64,000 nucleotides of DNA from Pyrenochaeta sp. MPI-SDFR-AT-0127 (Eukaryota; Ascomycota; Dothideomycetes; Pleosporales; Cucurbitariaceae). The translations under genes were made by a program, and so were the position numbers. Numbering within the stretch: the stretch's first letter is position 1; every line of letters starts with the position of its first letter. Location: contig JAGTJM010000108.1 in the NCBI GenBank assembly GCA_020747015.1, positions 1-64,000 of the forward strand, read 5' to 3'. Positions 54,911 through 64,000 of this stretch are shown here, one piece after another. The notes below the pieces were generated by a model. That model did not search any database. It was not told where the DNA came from and was given only the letters and a program-made list of their open reading frames with translations.

Positions 54911-55842
54911 CGAGCAGCTCTCAGCCTTATGAAGCTGTCAGGAAACCTCAGTGTAGTTTTTCTTATTCGATGAGTCTATGCCATGGACTGGTATTGGGAG
55001 GGGGTATTCATTTGGTATTGGGCAGGAGTAGGAGGTTCAACGGATCCCCTTCAGGTAGATACTAGCGCAGCCAGAGCCATAGAAGTGTCCATAAGCAAGG
55101 ACTGATAAGACAATTAAGTTAAGATTCGCCATCTTGTGTAGTGTGCTGTTCGTTATTCAACTAATCCCCTGCTATAGAAGTGTTCATGGGCAAGGACTAA
55201 CAAGACAATTGAGTTGAGATTCGCTATCTGGTGCGTGGTGTGCTGTCAGTTATCCTACAGACCCCTTGCCTGTGCAAGCTATATCGGCAGAGTGGGTAAC
55301 AAGCAGGCCAATCTAAGCCTTAACTTCGGGTATTTACCTAGATAGGTAAGAATTAAACCTATCCAAGTAATTGCTAGGCTGCATAGGGTAATCAATTAAG
55401 CCAATGTGAGGTTGTTAGCCCTACGTACTTTATTGATGATAACGGTGCATATCGGCCCCATTGTGGTTCAGGCACTTCGCCCAGGTAGTATTTAAGATCA
55501 CACGCTGTGTAATGATATGGTATTAAAGCCGATATCTAAGATACTTATGCTATATAATAGTATAGTGTCAAACCCTTTATCCAACACGCACACTGTGGCA
55601 GGAGGACTGGGCACGGTGGAAAGAAATGGCCGCTTTGGTGCTAGCGCCTTGGCCACCACGACAGATGGCTGCTCTTCCACCTCAACACAACATCAACCAC
55701 CACCACCACCTTGAACAATCCTCTTGTCTGTGCCACTGTGAGCTGGACAAACGCGCTGCTCGCTGCTCGCTGCTCGCTGCTAGCTTCTGTCTTCACCGCT
55801 GGTGTGGATGCTGACGCTGCTCCATCATTCCTCCACTCTACC
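54911..55842. other. Intergenic region with an imperfect ~90-bp direct duplication
   Basis: Separates ValRS from the FAD monooxygenase. It contains two related units at about 55,080-55,172 and 55,175-55,264 (each with AGAAGTGTYCATRRGCAAGG near its start) that differ mainly by transitions. Beyond that there is a moderately AT-rich stretch without genes, and small non-credible ORFs near 55.5-55.9 kb. The monooxygenase promoter must lie in the last few hundred bases. Confidence 0.6.
55080..55264. repeat. Imperfect tandem direct repeat, two ~90-bp units
   Basis: Both units share the frame AGAAGTGT, GCAAGGACT, AAGACAATT, GAGATTCGC/AGATTCGC and GTGTGCTGT in the same order. Most differences are C/T or G/A. 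Confidence 0.8.
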
Positions 55843-57052
55843 ATGGATGGCCACCCCTTGCGCGTCCTCATCGTAGGTTTCTTCTTCCGTTGCCCCTAAG
55901 CGCCAGTAATTGATGCGGCACAAGACGGGCGGCTCACTCAGCGGCCTGTTTGCTGGCATTGCTCTCCAGCGGCTGGGCCACGACGTCCAGATCATGGAAT
56001 GCACGTCCTCGCCATCACTGCCCGCCAGAGGCGCTGGCATCGTGTGTGGCGCCCATGTGAAGGCCTTTCTCGATAAAGCCGGCGCCAGTGGTGACTTGAG
56101 AGTCGTAAACACGCGGCGACTGCACATCGACGCAGCCGGGGCCGTGGTTCACAGTGAGGAGCGGCGCCAGGAGACCACCAGCTGGAGTCTGCTGTATGCG
56201 ATGCTCCGGTGCTTGTTCGACGGGCATCGAGGGACGGCCTCGCCTGCGAGTCGAGCCAGGTTGTATCGCTATGGCTGCAAGGTGACCGCTTTCGCGCAGA
56301 CGGAGCACAAGGCCATCGAGGTTTGCTTCACCAACGAGCACGGCGTGAGTGAAACAGCACTTGTGAACCTCCTCGTGGGCGCTGATGGAGCCAATTCGAC
56401 GATACGGCGTCTACTGCTGCCCGCTGTGCAGCCGCAGTATGCTGGATATGTGGCATGGCGCGGAACCGTGCCAGCGACGCATGTCTCGCCGGCAGTCGCC
56501 CTCATGTGCAGAGACACGCTGTGTTTCTTCTCCGCACCGGGCGTGCAGATGGTGGCGTACACGATTCCCGGCGACGACGGCACCCTGGAGACGCGCTGTC
56601 TCAACTGGGTCTGGTACGTGCACTATGAAGAAGGCTCCGCCCGCCTCAGTCGTCTCATGACAGCCGGCGATGGGCGCAGACACCACGTCACGGTGCCTGT
56701 GGGCCGACTCAGCAGCGCCGTCGTGGAGCGCCAAAGGCTCGTTGCAAATCACACGCTGCCCCCGCAGTTTGCTGAGCTTGTTCAGCAGACTGCCAGCCCG
56801 TTCGTGCAGCGCATTATGGACGTTCTAGCGCCACAGAGTGTATTTCTGGATGGGCGGATTCTGCTCGTGGGCGACGCCGTCGCTGGCTTGCGCCCGCACA
56901 CGGGGTCGAGCACAGATCAGGCTGCCTTCCACGTCTCCAAGATGGGGGACTACTTGCGGGGCCTCATTGACATGGACAGGTTGCAGCACGACATCATGGA
57001 TTACTCATCGAACATGGCCCTCGTAGGGAGGAGCTTGGGGATAACCGGCTAG
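55843..57052 (+). CDS. FAD-dependent monooxygenase (hydroxylase type)
   Basis: Two exons, 55,843-55,872 and 55,925-57,052. A 52-nt intron (GTAGGT...AAG) splits the dinucleotide-binding motif, so the product (385 residues) begins MDGHPLRVLI then TGGSLSGLFAGIALQRLGHD, the Rossmann FAD site. Other class A flavoprotein marks are the DG motif LLVGADGANSTIRR and the GD motif RILLVGDAVAGLRPHTG followed by STDQAAF. It most resembles the group that includes 2,6-dihydroxypyridine 3-hydroxylase-like enzymes, which use NAD(P)H and O2 to hydroxylate a small substrate. Substrate unknown. It opens the run of metabolic enzymes and is transcribed away from ValRS. The acceptor AAG is less usual but keeps the frame. 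Confidence 0.88.
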
Positions 57053-57127
57053 TGGGCGTGTCGCCCTTTATGCACCGCACTCATGCAATTTACTCCTTGC
57101 AACCTCCATCTCATTGCTTTATTATTC

Positions 57128-58327
57128 CTACTCATGGTCCTGCAACGCCAACCGTAGCCGCTCGAGCACATACTGCCCCGCGGTAACCGGAGGATACTTG
57201 GCCGGATTCTCCTCCGAAACACAGCTGGCGATGACGTCGACCGTTGCATCATAGTTGACCGAGAAGAAGAAGGGTATGCTCCATCTTTCCTTTGGCGAGC
57301 TCAGCACTCGATGCGCAGTGCTTTTGTACAGCCCGTTGGTCATTCTCACTGCGCGTCCGTTAGCACAAGCCTGGTGGCCAGCCGCGAGCACAAACTCATG
57401 AAATCGCCAATGTTGACCACCAATGCGCCCTTCATCGGCGTAGCGTCTACCCACTTGCCGTCTGGAGACTGCGCTTGAAGCCCAGCGCAATCGGACTGCA
57501 ACAGCACGGTGAAGCATTCAAAGTCCGAATGTGGCCGAATCCCCACGTGTCTGCCATGTCCCTGCGACTCGTTGTTCCCCAGCGCAGGGTAGTACAGCAA
57601 TCGCGCGATGCCGCCAGGGTGCGTCGTCATCGCATCAAAATGTGCCTCGGGCAGTTTGAGCGACAAGGCGAACAGTCGAAAGAGATGTCGTGAGAGTTGC
57701 AATATCTGATCACGTTATCCACGTCCAACGACTCAGAGATCTTCGTACCTGCCCATAGTACTCTCTGATGCCGTCGAAAAAACCAGGCAGGTCTTCTTCT
57801 CTCGGCCACACATTGCTCATCCCTCGTGTGCCGTCCAGCTCTGCATACTGCCCATCACCGCCCGTCACATCTAGCTCCGCTTGGTAGCCCCAGTTGAAGG
57901 CTTCTTTCATTTCCAACTCTGGCATGCTGTGTCGGCTCGCTTGCTCGGTCTCACTTCCCTTCCATCCACGGAACAGCCGCGACTTACTCATGTGGAGTGC
58001 CTCCTTCTTGTCGCGCGACAGCTCCCTGAAGAACCGCTCTGCCAACGCAAGCGTCCTTGCACATAGCTCATCCGACACGCCGTGGTTACGAATGTAGAAG
58101 AAGCCAGTCGTTCTAGACGCGGCGCCCAGTTCTCGTGCCACAGCCTGGCGGTCTTCCAGGCGTGCTGAGAAGGAGCCGCCCAAGTCTATGGTGGGAATGG
58201 TCGAGAAGGAATCGTCCGAGAGGTGCTCCCCATTGATAATCTCTCTCAGGTGGCGCTGCGCTGCGCGAACTTCAACAAGGGTAACCTGGTCAATGGAATC
58301 TTTGGCAACGGCTGGCGAGTGAGCCAT
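57128..58327 (-). CDS. 2-oxoglutarate/Fe(II)-dependent oxygenase (IPNS-like family)
   Basis: Three exons on the minus strand: 58,327-57,749, 57,705-57,396 and 57,348-57,128. Introns are 43 and 47 nt, each with a CTAAC/ATAAC-like branch site. The product has 369 residues. The N-terminal DIOX_N region contains TIPTIDLGGSF and RTTGFFYIRNHGV. The jelly-roll core has the iron ligands H-x-D in RPHSDFECFTVL and the distal His in KSTAHRVLS. The 2-oxoglutarate-binding Arg-x-Ser is in ERWSIPFFFSV. Splicing restores GDFMMRMTNGLYKSTAHRV, the expected family segment. It would hydroxylate, desaturate or cyclise a small molecule. It is tail-to-tail with the FAD monooxygenase and in line with the P450 downstream. 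Confidence 0.9.
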
Positions 58328-58630
58328 GACGTGGAGACTCTCAGAGCAAAGTCAGGATGAAGGGCTTTGCTGATGATGGCTGGGAAGGTAGAGGTACGTT
58401 CTTATTTTCATGGAAGTAAATGACTGGGTTACTTGCTTATCAGCCTTGTGCCCAGTCGGCTGCATTGGGAGTGACGCAGCGTAGTGCCGTATCTACTGCG
58501 ACCCATCACGACGGGTAATTCCTCAAGTTCAGACAAGTTACAGCTGAGATGCTGATAGAATGGAAAATGGAAAGGTGACAGCACTCTCGTAACATGTCTT
58601 GAGCGACGACAGTTTAACTCCTATCTCGAT
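58328..58630. other. Spacer between P450 3' end and oxygenase 5' end
   Basis: About 300 bp holding the promoter of the 2-oxoglutarate oxygenase and the terminator of the P450. No gene or repeat seen. Confidence 0.4.
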
Positions 58631-60448
58631 CTAGCTACGCTCCCTCTTCCTAAACTCAATCATGGGCCCACGCAAGATACTCGAAAAGGTCCCTTTTGCT
58701 TGGTACTCTGACTCCAGGTTTCTCGGAAACCTCTTGCCCTTGACACCTCCACCCACCCTAGCCAAGGCTGGGTCAGCAGGCGTCCGCATGTCATACAAGA
58801 AAAGCACCATGGCCAGACTGATCGACAACTGCATAATCGCCAACGTCTTACCCACACACCCTCTTGGGCCCATGGAAAATGGCGACCATGCAGAACGCGC
58901 CCTCGCCACTGCAGCTGCGCTGTTGCCGTCACTGGCAATCCACCGCTCGGGTCGGAACTGCCATGGCTGAGGATAGTAATCAGCCTGGTGGTGGATGCTG
59001 TAGATGCCTACACCGACATCGACGCCAGCGGGGATGTTGTGTCCGTCAATGATGGCCCCACCACAGAGGACCTCGCGCCACAGAGCGCCTCCATTCACGG
59101 GATTCATTCGCATGGCTTCATCAAGACATGCGCGCAGGTACACGCAGCCGCTGAGCTTGTGGCCGGGAACAATGTCCTTGTCGCACGCGAACGTGGAGCG
59201 CACTTCGGCGAAGACTTTGCTATACCCCTCGGGATTCCGCACAAGGTAGAAGAAGGCAGACGCGAGCGACGTGGAGGTAGCATCCGGGCCTAGAAGGCTG
59301 ATCAGCGTGACTTGTTGAAGATGCCTGTTGAGCTTACCTGCGCCAAACAACAACAAAGCCTCTGCCCCTATCTCACCAGTTGGAAAAGGTTTGCCCGTAT
59401 CAGGATCTAAGTAGTCCATGTACACGGAAAGGATGTCCTCTTCCTCGGGCGGATTCGCCATCCGCTGACGCAATAGTCCGCCGAAGATGGTGCGCAGCTT
59501 CTGGCGATCCAGCGCCAGTCCGCGGATGAGGTAGTGATCCAACCCGTACTTGGCTAGCTTGGGGGCTTGGAAAATGATACCGATCCATTCGTACGTTCGA
59601 TGGACCAGGTGCAGGATGTACCGGTTGTCAGCGCTCGTGAGTGTCGAGAAGGGCTGGTGGAATACAGCGTCACTGACTATATCAGACATGAGATACAGGC
59701 CTGGCACACGAGTTAGGCAGTCTCATCGCGCGTCTGCTCGCTAGACGGGTGATAGTCACAGTAATCCGACATGCTCTTCGGAGCGCTCCATTTCGAATGC
59801 GCGCCGCTTGGTGAAGCAGAATCTCCGCCTAGCTCGCTGCAAAATATACGGACGTGGCACAGCACAGAGGTAAGCCAGATGCCCATGGCCGCCGCGGAGA
59901 AGGCCTGTTTCACGAGCTTCCGTTTGCGCAGATGCATCGCTCTGTCTACGGCGTTGTGCGTACTATAAGAGAATTTGGTCGGGAACTGGTGATATGCGGC
60001 AGCCTTGCGGGTGTTTTTGCCGAAGCCGTAGATGTCTGTGAAGACGTCAGTTGCATGACTGCTGTGGAGCGTGAGACCTTCCTTGCAGTGCCGTGTTGGT
60101 TCTGAAAAGAAGGCGGTTAGGTCCATATCGCACCACATCGCCTCGCTCCACGTTAGCAAAGATTGGGAGCCTAGGAGATGCAGAGTACCGTATTCCTCGT
60201 GGCATTGCCAGATGTTGATGTGGGTGTTCCCACGGAAGGAGTGGTACGCGCCATACAGAGACGTGACTTTTGCCAGCCATGGTCCTGGATACTTTGCCAA
60301 TGGATGCAGGAAAAGACGATGGGCAATCGTTAGCACGACCTCGTGTTTGTGAATATAGGTTAATGGAATGGAAAGGGCTGGCCTTGCGTACGTAGAGTGT
60401 GGGAAGAGCGACGGCCGCAATCACCGCTTTGTCGAGCGAAATGTCCAT
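58631..60448 (-). CDS. Cytochrome P450 monooxygenase, one non-canonical splice donor
   Basis: Six exons on the minus strand: 60,448-60,392, 60,339-60,189, 60,141-60,082, 60,035-59,760, 59,700-59,338 and 59,289-58,631. All phases agree and the product is 521 residues, normal for a microsomal fungal P450. It starts with a short membrane anchor (MDISLDKAVIAAVALPTLY) and the Pro-rich hinge LHPLAKYPGPW. The helix K motif ExxR is in LDEAMRMNP and the haem-binding loop is FSMGPRGCVGKTLA with its Cys ligand. The I-helix, restored by splicing, reads AGPDATSTS instead of AGxDTT. Intron 3 (60,081-60,036) begins GAAGG, not GT; without removing it the frame is lost. Either this splice site is damaged and the gene dead, or an unusual donor is used. 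Confidence 0.85.
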
Positions 60449-61346
60449 GCTGGCAAGGAAGATTGGCAGTAAGAAGAGGAGAAGTTGCAATGCTCTGCAG
60501 GCAGCGGCAGCAGCAGCGGCAGCAGCGTTGGAGTGAATTTGCTGTACCAAAGCACGTGGAAATTGCAACAGCGCGAGAAGCATGCTGTCAAAGACGCACC
60601 GGAGGCGGAAAGGACGGCTCGGTGTACGACTGTTGACGCCCTGCCGTACCAACAGCCCGATGGGCGAATCAGCTACGAACACGCTGAACTCGTGTCATGA
60701 TTCCATGAGCGACGATCAATGGCATGCAATTACAAACGAGTCTTGGAGCCGACTCCTTTCGGCTGATACGGGAGCCAAGATCCATCACCCGCCTCCGTGT
60801 GTCACTGTTCCATCGGTAGTGCCTGGTGTCACAGGTTTCTGTGGCGGTCACCCCATCACGGACAAGGACTTTGATTCACTCAGCAGCATACGTTTCATGG
60901 ACCGGTTACTGCAATTTTCCATGATCAGCAAACATGATTCTCTCAACAGGTCTCAACAGGAGGCTGATCAGGTGTATTTCTACACTCAGAGCCGACGTTT
61001 CCCTGCTAGTCTGATTGACCCCGCTCTTATGGTAGGCGGGACATGGGTGGTTACACATTTCCTCGCCAAGGGTATGGGGCCCCTGTCTGTGTACAGCGTC
61101 ACGACCTTATCTCTGCTGCCTACACAAAGCCGGTAGCGATCACCTAGGTGCATAGATTACTTTGCTTCAGTGACACGCTCGTAGGTCCCACGACCGCTGT
61201 GGCGCATCAGCATGCTGAATCGCTGTATTTCGACACAATGAATATTCGACAGGACGCTCGGGGCGAAGCGGTGGGTTTGCTCATGGCAGACAGGATCACT
61301 GTTCCGCATTGTCGTTCCTCGCTTGCTTCAACTTGATCTTGTTGTG
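60449..61346. other. P450 / acetyltransferase intergenic region
   Basis: Should carry the promoters of the P450 (minus) and the GNAT gene (plus). It includes a short CTG/CAG-like run near 60,500-60,530. The only sizeable frame is 60,705-61,136. Confidence 0.45.
60705..61136 (+). CDS. Unidentified 143-codon ORF, doubtful
   Basis: ATG at 60,705 within a longer open frame (from 60,582). The sequence (SDDQWHAITNESWSRLLSA, GGHPITDKDFDSLSSIRFM) looks protein-like, but has no domain I know and no neighbouring exons that extend it. It might be a relic of a regulatory gene of the set. Confidence 0.28.
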   Translation: MSDDQWHAITNESWSRLLSADTGAKIHHPPPCVTVPSVVPGVTGFCGGHPITDKDFDSLSSIRFMDRLLQFSMISKHDSLNRSQQEADQVYFYTQSRRFPASLIDPALMVGGTWVVTHFLAKGMGPLSVYSVTTLSLLPTQSR

Positions 61347-62156
61347 ATGGTCAAAGTCAAGATTCGCGAAGCAGTCGCGGCAGATATTCCAACCCTCGCT
61401 CGAATTGGCGCAGACGCGTTCCAAGAGGAGCCCATCTACGAGCACTTCTTCCCACGTCGTGATAGGCATGCCCTTGACTATCGCCGATTCTTCCTGCACG
61501 ATCTCAGGAGAATGCTCTACACACCCGGCCAGATCATCGTGGTAGCAGAGCAAGCACAAGCGCCCCAAGAGAGCGCGAGCGCTGTGGCGCTGGAAAAGAC
61601 GCTGCCAAAAGTCGTTGGATACGCGACCTTCATACGCACGGGAAGCAAGAAAGAACTGGCGACATGGAAACCAGACTCATGGAGGAAGAGTAAGCCGACA
61701 CCCAATCTCTCGCCCGCTTAGCACCTCTCGCTATCTCCCTCAGCTTACGTACGTCCAGAGTGCTGTCGCTTCACCGTCTGGCTCTCCCAGCTCGTCTGCT
61801 TAGCCCTCGCCCCCAACCGCGCCGTATCGCTCGCAACCATCAACGCATACTATCGCCAGGCCGAAGCAATCCACGCCCCCTACCTCAAAGAAACAACCAG
61901 CAAGATTGATTTCAAAACACTGGCCGTCGACATGGACTACCAGCGCCAGGGCATCGGCGCCCAATTGGTGGAGTGGTGTGGCATGCGGGCACGCACCGAA
62001 AACGTCCAGGTGTTTGGGGATAGTTCGACAAAAGGGCTGCCACTGTATTCGCGCAACGGATGCAAGGAGATTGGACGAATACATTTGCCGAAGCAGGTCG
62101 CGAGGGAGAAGGAGATTGGCGCAATGGATGTGGTGGTTCTGAGGTGGCAGGCGTAG
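61347..62156 (+). CDS. GNAT-family N-acetyltransferase
   Basis: Two exons, 61,347-61,689 and 61,744-62,156. A 54-nt intron (GTAAGC...CCTCAG) with matching phases gives 251 residues. The N-terminal GNAT region is VKIREAVAADIPTLARIGADAF. The acetyl-CoA-binding motif A comes late, as LAVDMDYQRQGIGAQLVEW, which matches Q/R-x-x-G-x-G/A. Then come LPLYSRNGCKEIG and a C-terminal strand VVVLRWQA. The layout matches fungal small-molecule GNATs, which move an acetyl group from CoA to an amine. The substrate is unknown. It could acetylate an amine product of the neighbouring enzymes, which would be a tailoring or detoxification step. Confidence 0.85.
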
Positions 62157-62553
62157 CGCGACTACCTATGGCCTGTTACTCTGATCGCGACTTGTACGTG
62201 TTCCTCTCTCGCTGGTACGCTTACCGTGGGTACAATGGACTCTTCGTGGATACAGGTGTGATACGTTCAAAGATGGGTGGATAGGTTGCCTATACGTAGC
62301 GTCGCTTGAATACATGTTCCTTGATGCCTCCCAGCTTCACTCACGTATGGCTAGCCCTTCGCAAAGAATGTCGCTGACGCTTACTTTGGGTAAGTACAAG
62401 CTGAACAAGAAGGTAGGAGACGGCTTCTATTCTGTGAGGTGATCATGATAAGGGTACGAAGTCAACCCATACTGCCTGTAACAGAACTGAATTGAAGTAA
62501 TAAACTCATCTATGGTACGCAATCCCATCGCATGTCATGACCGACATGACACT
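62157..62553. other. Convergent intergenic spacer
   Basis: 3' ends of the GNAT gene and the PLP-enzyme gene face each other. No repeats, RNAs or ORFs of note. Confidence 0.45.
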
Positions 62554-64000
62554 TCATTGCCTCGTCCCAAGGCCGGAAGCAAAGGCCCTTTGGTAATCAC
62601 AGACACCCTGTATGACAACGTCACCAAGGTCTTCAACAGCCATGTCGCAACCGACCGAAAAACGGAGAAAAGGATCCGTCCCTTGGGCCATAGAAGACGC
62701 TGAAGAAACGCGAGTGGTTGAGAAACCAAAACTGACACCCTTGGTAAGGGGTACACCCATGGCTTCGGCGCCGCGTAAAATCAAGTCGATGCACGCTTCC
62801 AGTCCCTCCTTGTTGTTCATACCCTCCTGAAGAAAGCGAACCGTAACAACCCCACCACCGTGTCTCCAGCCGTATTCTCTCCAAAGATGTGGATAGCGTA
62901 CCTCTACCGTCAACGCAAGCGCCACTCCAAGTAGCTCTGAGAAACGTTCAGCATTCTCTGTCAGTCGCAGCATCCGGGCTTGGTACAGCGCGTGATCGAT
63001 TGGGGGTAAGAGAAAGGCGTTCCGGCTGTACATGATCGTGCCAGAGTTGCGACGTATCGTCCGCATACGGTTGTCCAGATGAGATGGGAATACCAAGAAG
63101 CCGCCCATTTGCAAATCGAGACCCAACTGGAGATACTTGCTGACACTTTCGTAGTACAGAACTGTGGGCGCATGGGGTCCGTCGAACCAGTCAAATACTG
63201 ACATCCCCCCGGATTCCATGGTTCCGTCCATGACAACGATTCGGCTGCTCCAGCTCGCCCGATTCGAGACTATCCGTGCGAAATGCCGAATGTCCGTGGC
63301 AGGAAGATGGACCATGTTGGCAACAGGGTCTATGAAGACCACTTGAGCGTCGTGCCTCTCAGCCGTCTCCATGATGTCGTCTGCGTCAAACGTAGGGGCG
63401 TACATCAGCGTGGGGTGCGAGAATGCTTCGAGTTGCTCCAGCGCCTCGAAGTAGATATACGGCGGAACGACAATCGTGCCGTGTGCGCCCAGCTTCTGCA
63501 ACAAGTACATTTGAATCACTTGATATGCAGCCATACCGCTTGACGTGAGGAGAAGCTCAATGGGTGTCCTGTTGCCCAGTTGTAAGGCGTTCTGCAGTTT
63601 TTGCTCAATCTTCCTCAATTCAGTGGACCCGTAGCGATCATAGTTGCAGTTACTCGCGTGCTGAGACTCAGCTCCGAAGAACCAGTCCCTCTTCGCTTGG
63701 TCGTTTGCCGAACTCGCTCTGTCAAGCAGACTGCCTAGCATGGCGTACAACTGGAGTAGTACCCGGTATCGCTCCTCAATGCTCCACAGATTCAATCGAA
63801 CGCAAGCATGTTGCTCAAGTGATTTACTGAATTCATTGCACTTTAAAGTCAGCTGGTGGTGGATGTCTCGGAACGTCGAGGGGCACCAGTCATCGGCCTG
63901 GAGGTGCAAGTCGCGATTCAGCGTTTGCTTCTGGTCGAATTTAGCACCCAATTCCAAAACACTGGTCTGCAACCGCGAGGCCAAGGCTGTCCAGAGTTCA
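62554..64000 (-). CDS. PLP-dependent enzyme, Cys/Met-metabolism type, 5' end outside window
   Basis: The minus-strand frame is open from the stop at 62,554 to the end of the window. The longest start codon inside (63,984) is a TTG, so the true start is beyond 64,000. The last 350 residues have the fold-type I, cystathionine gamma-synthase-like order. NYDRYGSTELRKIEQKL precedes LLTSSGMAAYQVIQMYL. VVPPYIYFEALEQL and a DGTMESGG segment (family DNT) come next. The PLP lysine is in YYESVSKYLQLG (codon about 63,136-63,138). Members do gamma-replacement, gamma-elimination or related C-S/C-C/C-N chemistry on amino acids. The N-terminal 120 residues seen here are an extra region. The catalytic box SVSKY differs from the usual S-x-x-K-Y with Thr. 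Confidence 0.82.
   Translation of the reverse strand, partial: ELWTALASRLQTSVLELGAKFDQKQTLNRDLHLQADDWCPSTFRDIHHQLTLKCNEFSKSLEQHACVRLNLWSIEERYRVLLQLYAMLGSLLDRASSANDQAKRDWFFGAESQHASNCNYDRYGSTELRKIEQKLQNALQLGNRTPIELLLTSSGMAAYQVIQMYLLQKLGAHGTIVVPPYIYFEALEQLEAFSHPTLMYAPTFDADDIMETAERHDAQVVFIDPVANMVHLPATDIRHFARIVSNRASWSSRIVVMDGTMESGGMSVFDWFDGPHAPTVLYYESVSKYLQLGLDLQMGGFLVFPSHLDNRMRTIRRNSGTIMYSRNAFLLPPIDHALYQARMLRLTENAERFSELLGVALALTVEVRYPHLWREYGWRHGGGVVTVRFLQEGMNNKEGLEACIDLILRGAEAMGVPLTKGVSFGFSTTRVSSASSMAQGTDPFLRFSVGCDMAVEDLGDVVIQGVCDYQRAFASGLGTRQ

Noticed and set aside
1..64000. CRISPR arrays, rRNA, tRNA genes, Starship captain recombinase.
   Set aside because: Looked for by eye. Repeats present are tandem without spacers, no convincing cloverleaf or A/B boxes were found, and no DUF3435-type gene is readable. 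A covariance-model scan would be needed to exclude tRNAs firmly.

Overview
The window is nuclear DNA of a filamentous ascomycete (Pezizomycotina). Introns are 43-76 nt with GT..CTRAC..AG signals, and fungal gene families are present. Large blocks have almost no CpA/TpG and an excess of TpA, the signature of repeat-induced point mutation (RIP). The genome is of the compartmented 'AT-block' type. I cannot name the species.

Layout. (1) 1-13,250: a RIP-destroyed nest of transposons. A Ty3/Gypsy element on the minus strand (gag/protease side near 11-13 kb, reverse transcriptase 10.2-10.7 kb, RNase H, integrase and chromodomain 3.8-1.5 kb) is split by a hAT DNA transposon (about 3.82-9.78 kb, transposase on the plus strand). 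The hAT ends carry degenerate telomere-like repeats. Two nearly identical, un-RIPed ~397-bp MITEs with their own target duplications lie at 45-441 and 9,795-10,190. (2) 13,250-31,000: no intact genes. It holds a decayed Helitron (14.9-19.0 kb) and scraps of coding sequence, including a NACHT/ankyrin-type (NLR-like) fragment near 29.7-29.9 kb. (3) 31,000-49,100: a dense island of intron-poor genes, mostly unrecognisable. They encode low-complexity, coiled-coil and small membrane proteins, a divergent kinesin-like motor and a membrane-anchored J-domain protein. (4) 49,190-51,190: a second, even more AT-rich RIPed block. (5) 51,479-54,910: a full-length valyl-tRNA synthetase with an apparent mitochondrial/cytosolic double start. 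(6) 55,843-64,000: a run of small-molecule enzymes: FAD monooxygenase, 2-oxoglutarate/Fe(II) oxygenase, cytochrome P450, GNAT acetyltransferase and a fold-type I PLP enzyme that runs off the window.

The enzymes in (6) look like tailoring and amino-acid-handling genes of a secondary-metabolite cluster with no polyketide or peptide synthase in view. The ValRS lies 0.9 kb from them and departs from family motifs at a few positions. A testable but unproven idea is that it is a self-resistance copy for a valine-mimicking product. The P450 model is complete except for one intron whose 5' splice site reads GA instead of GT.
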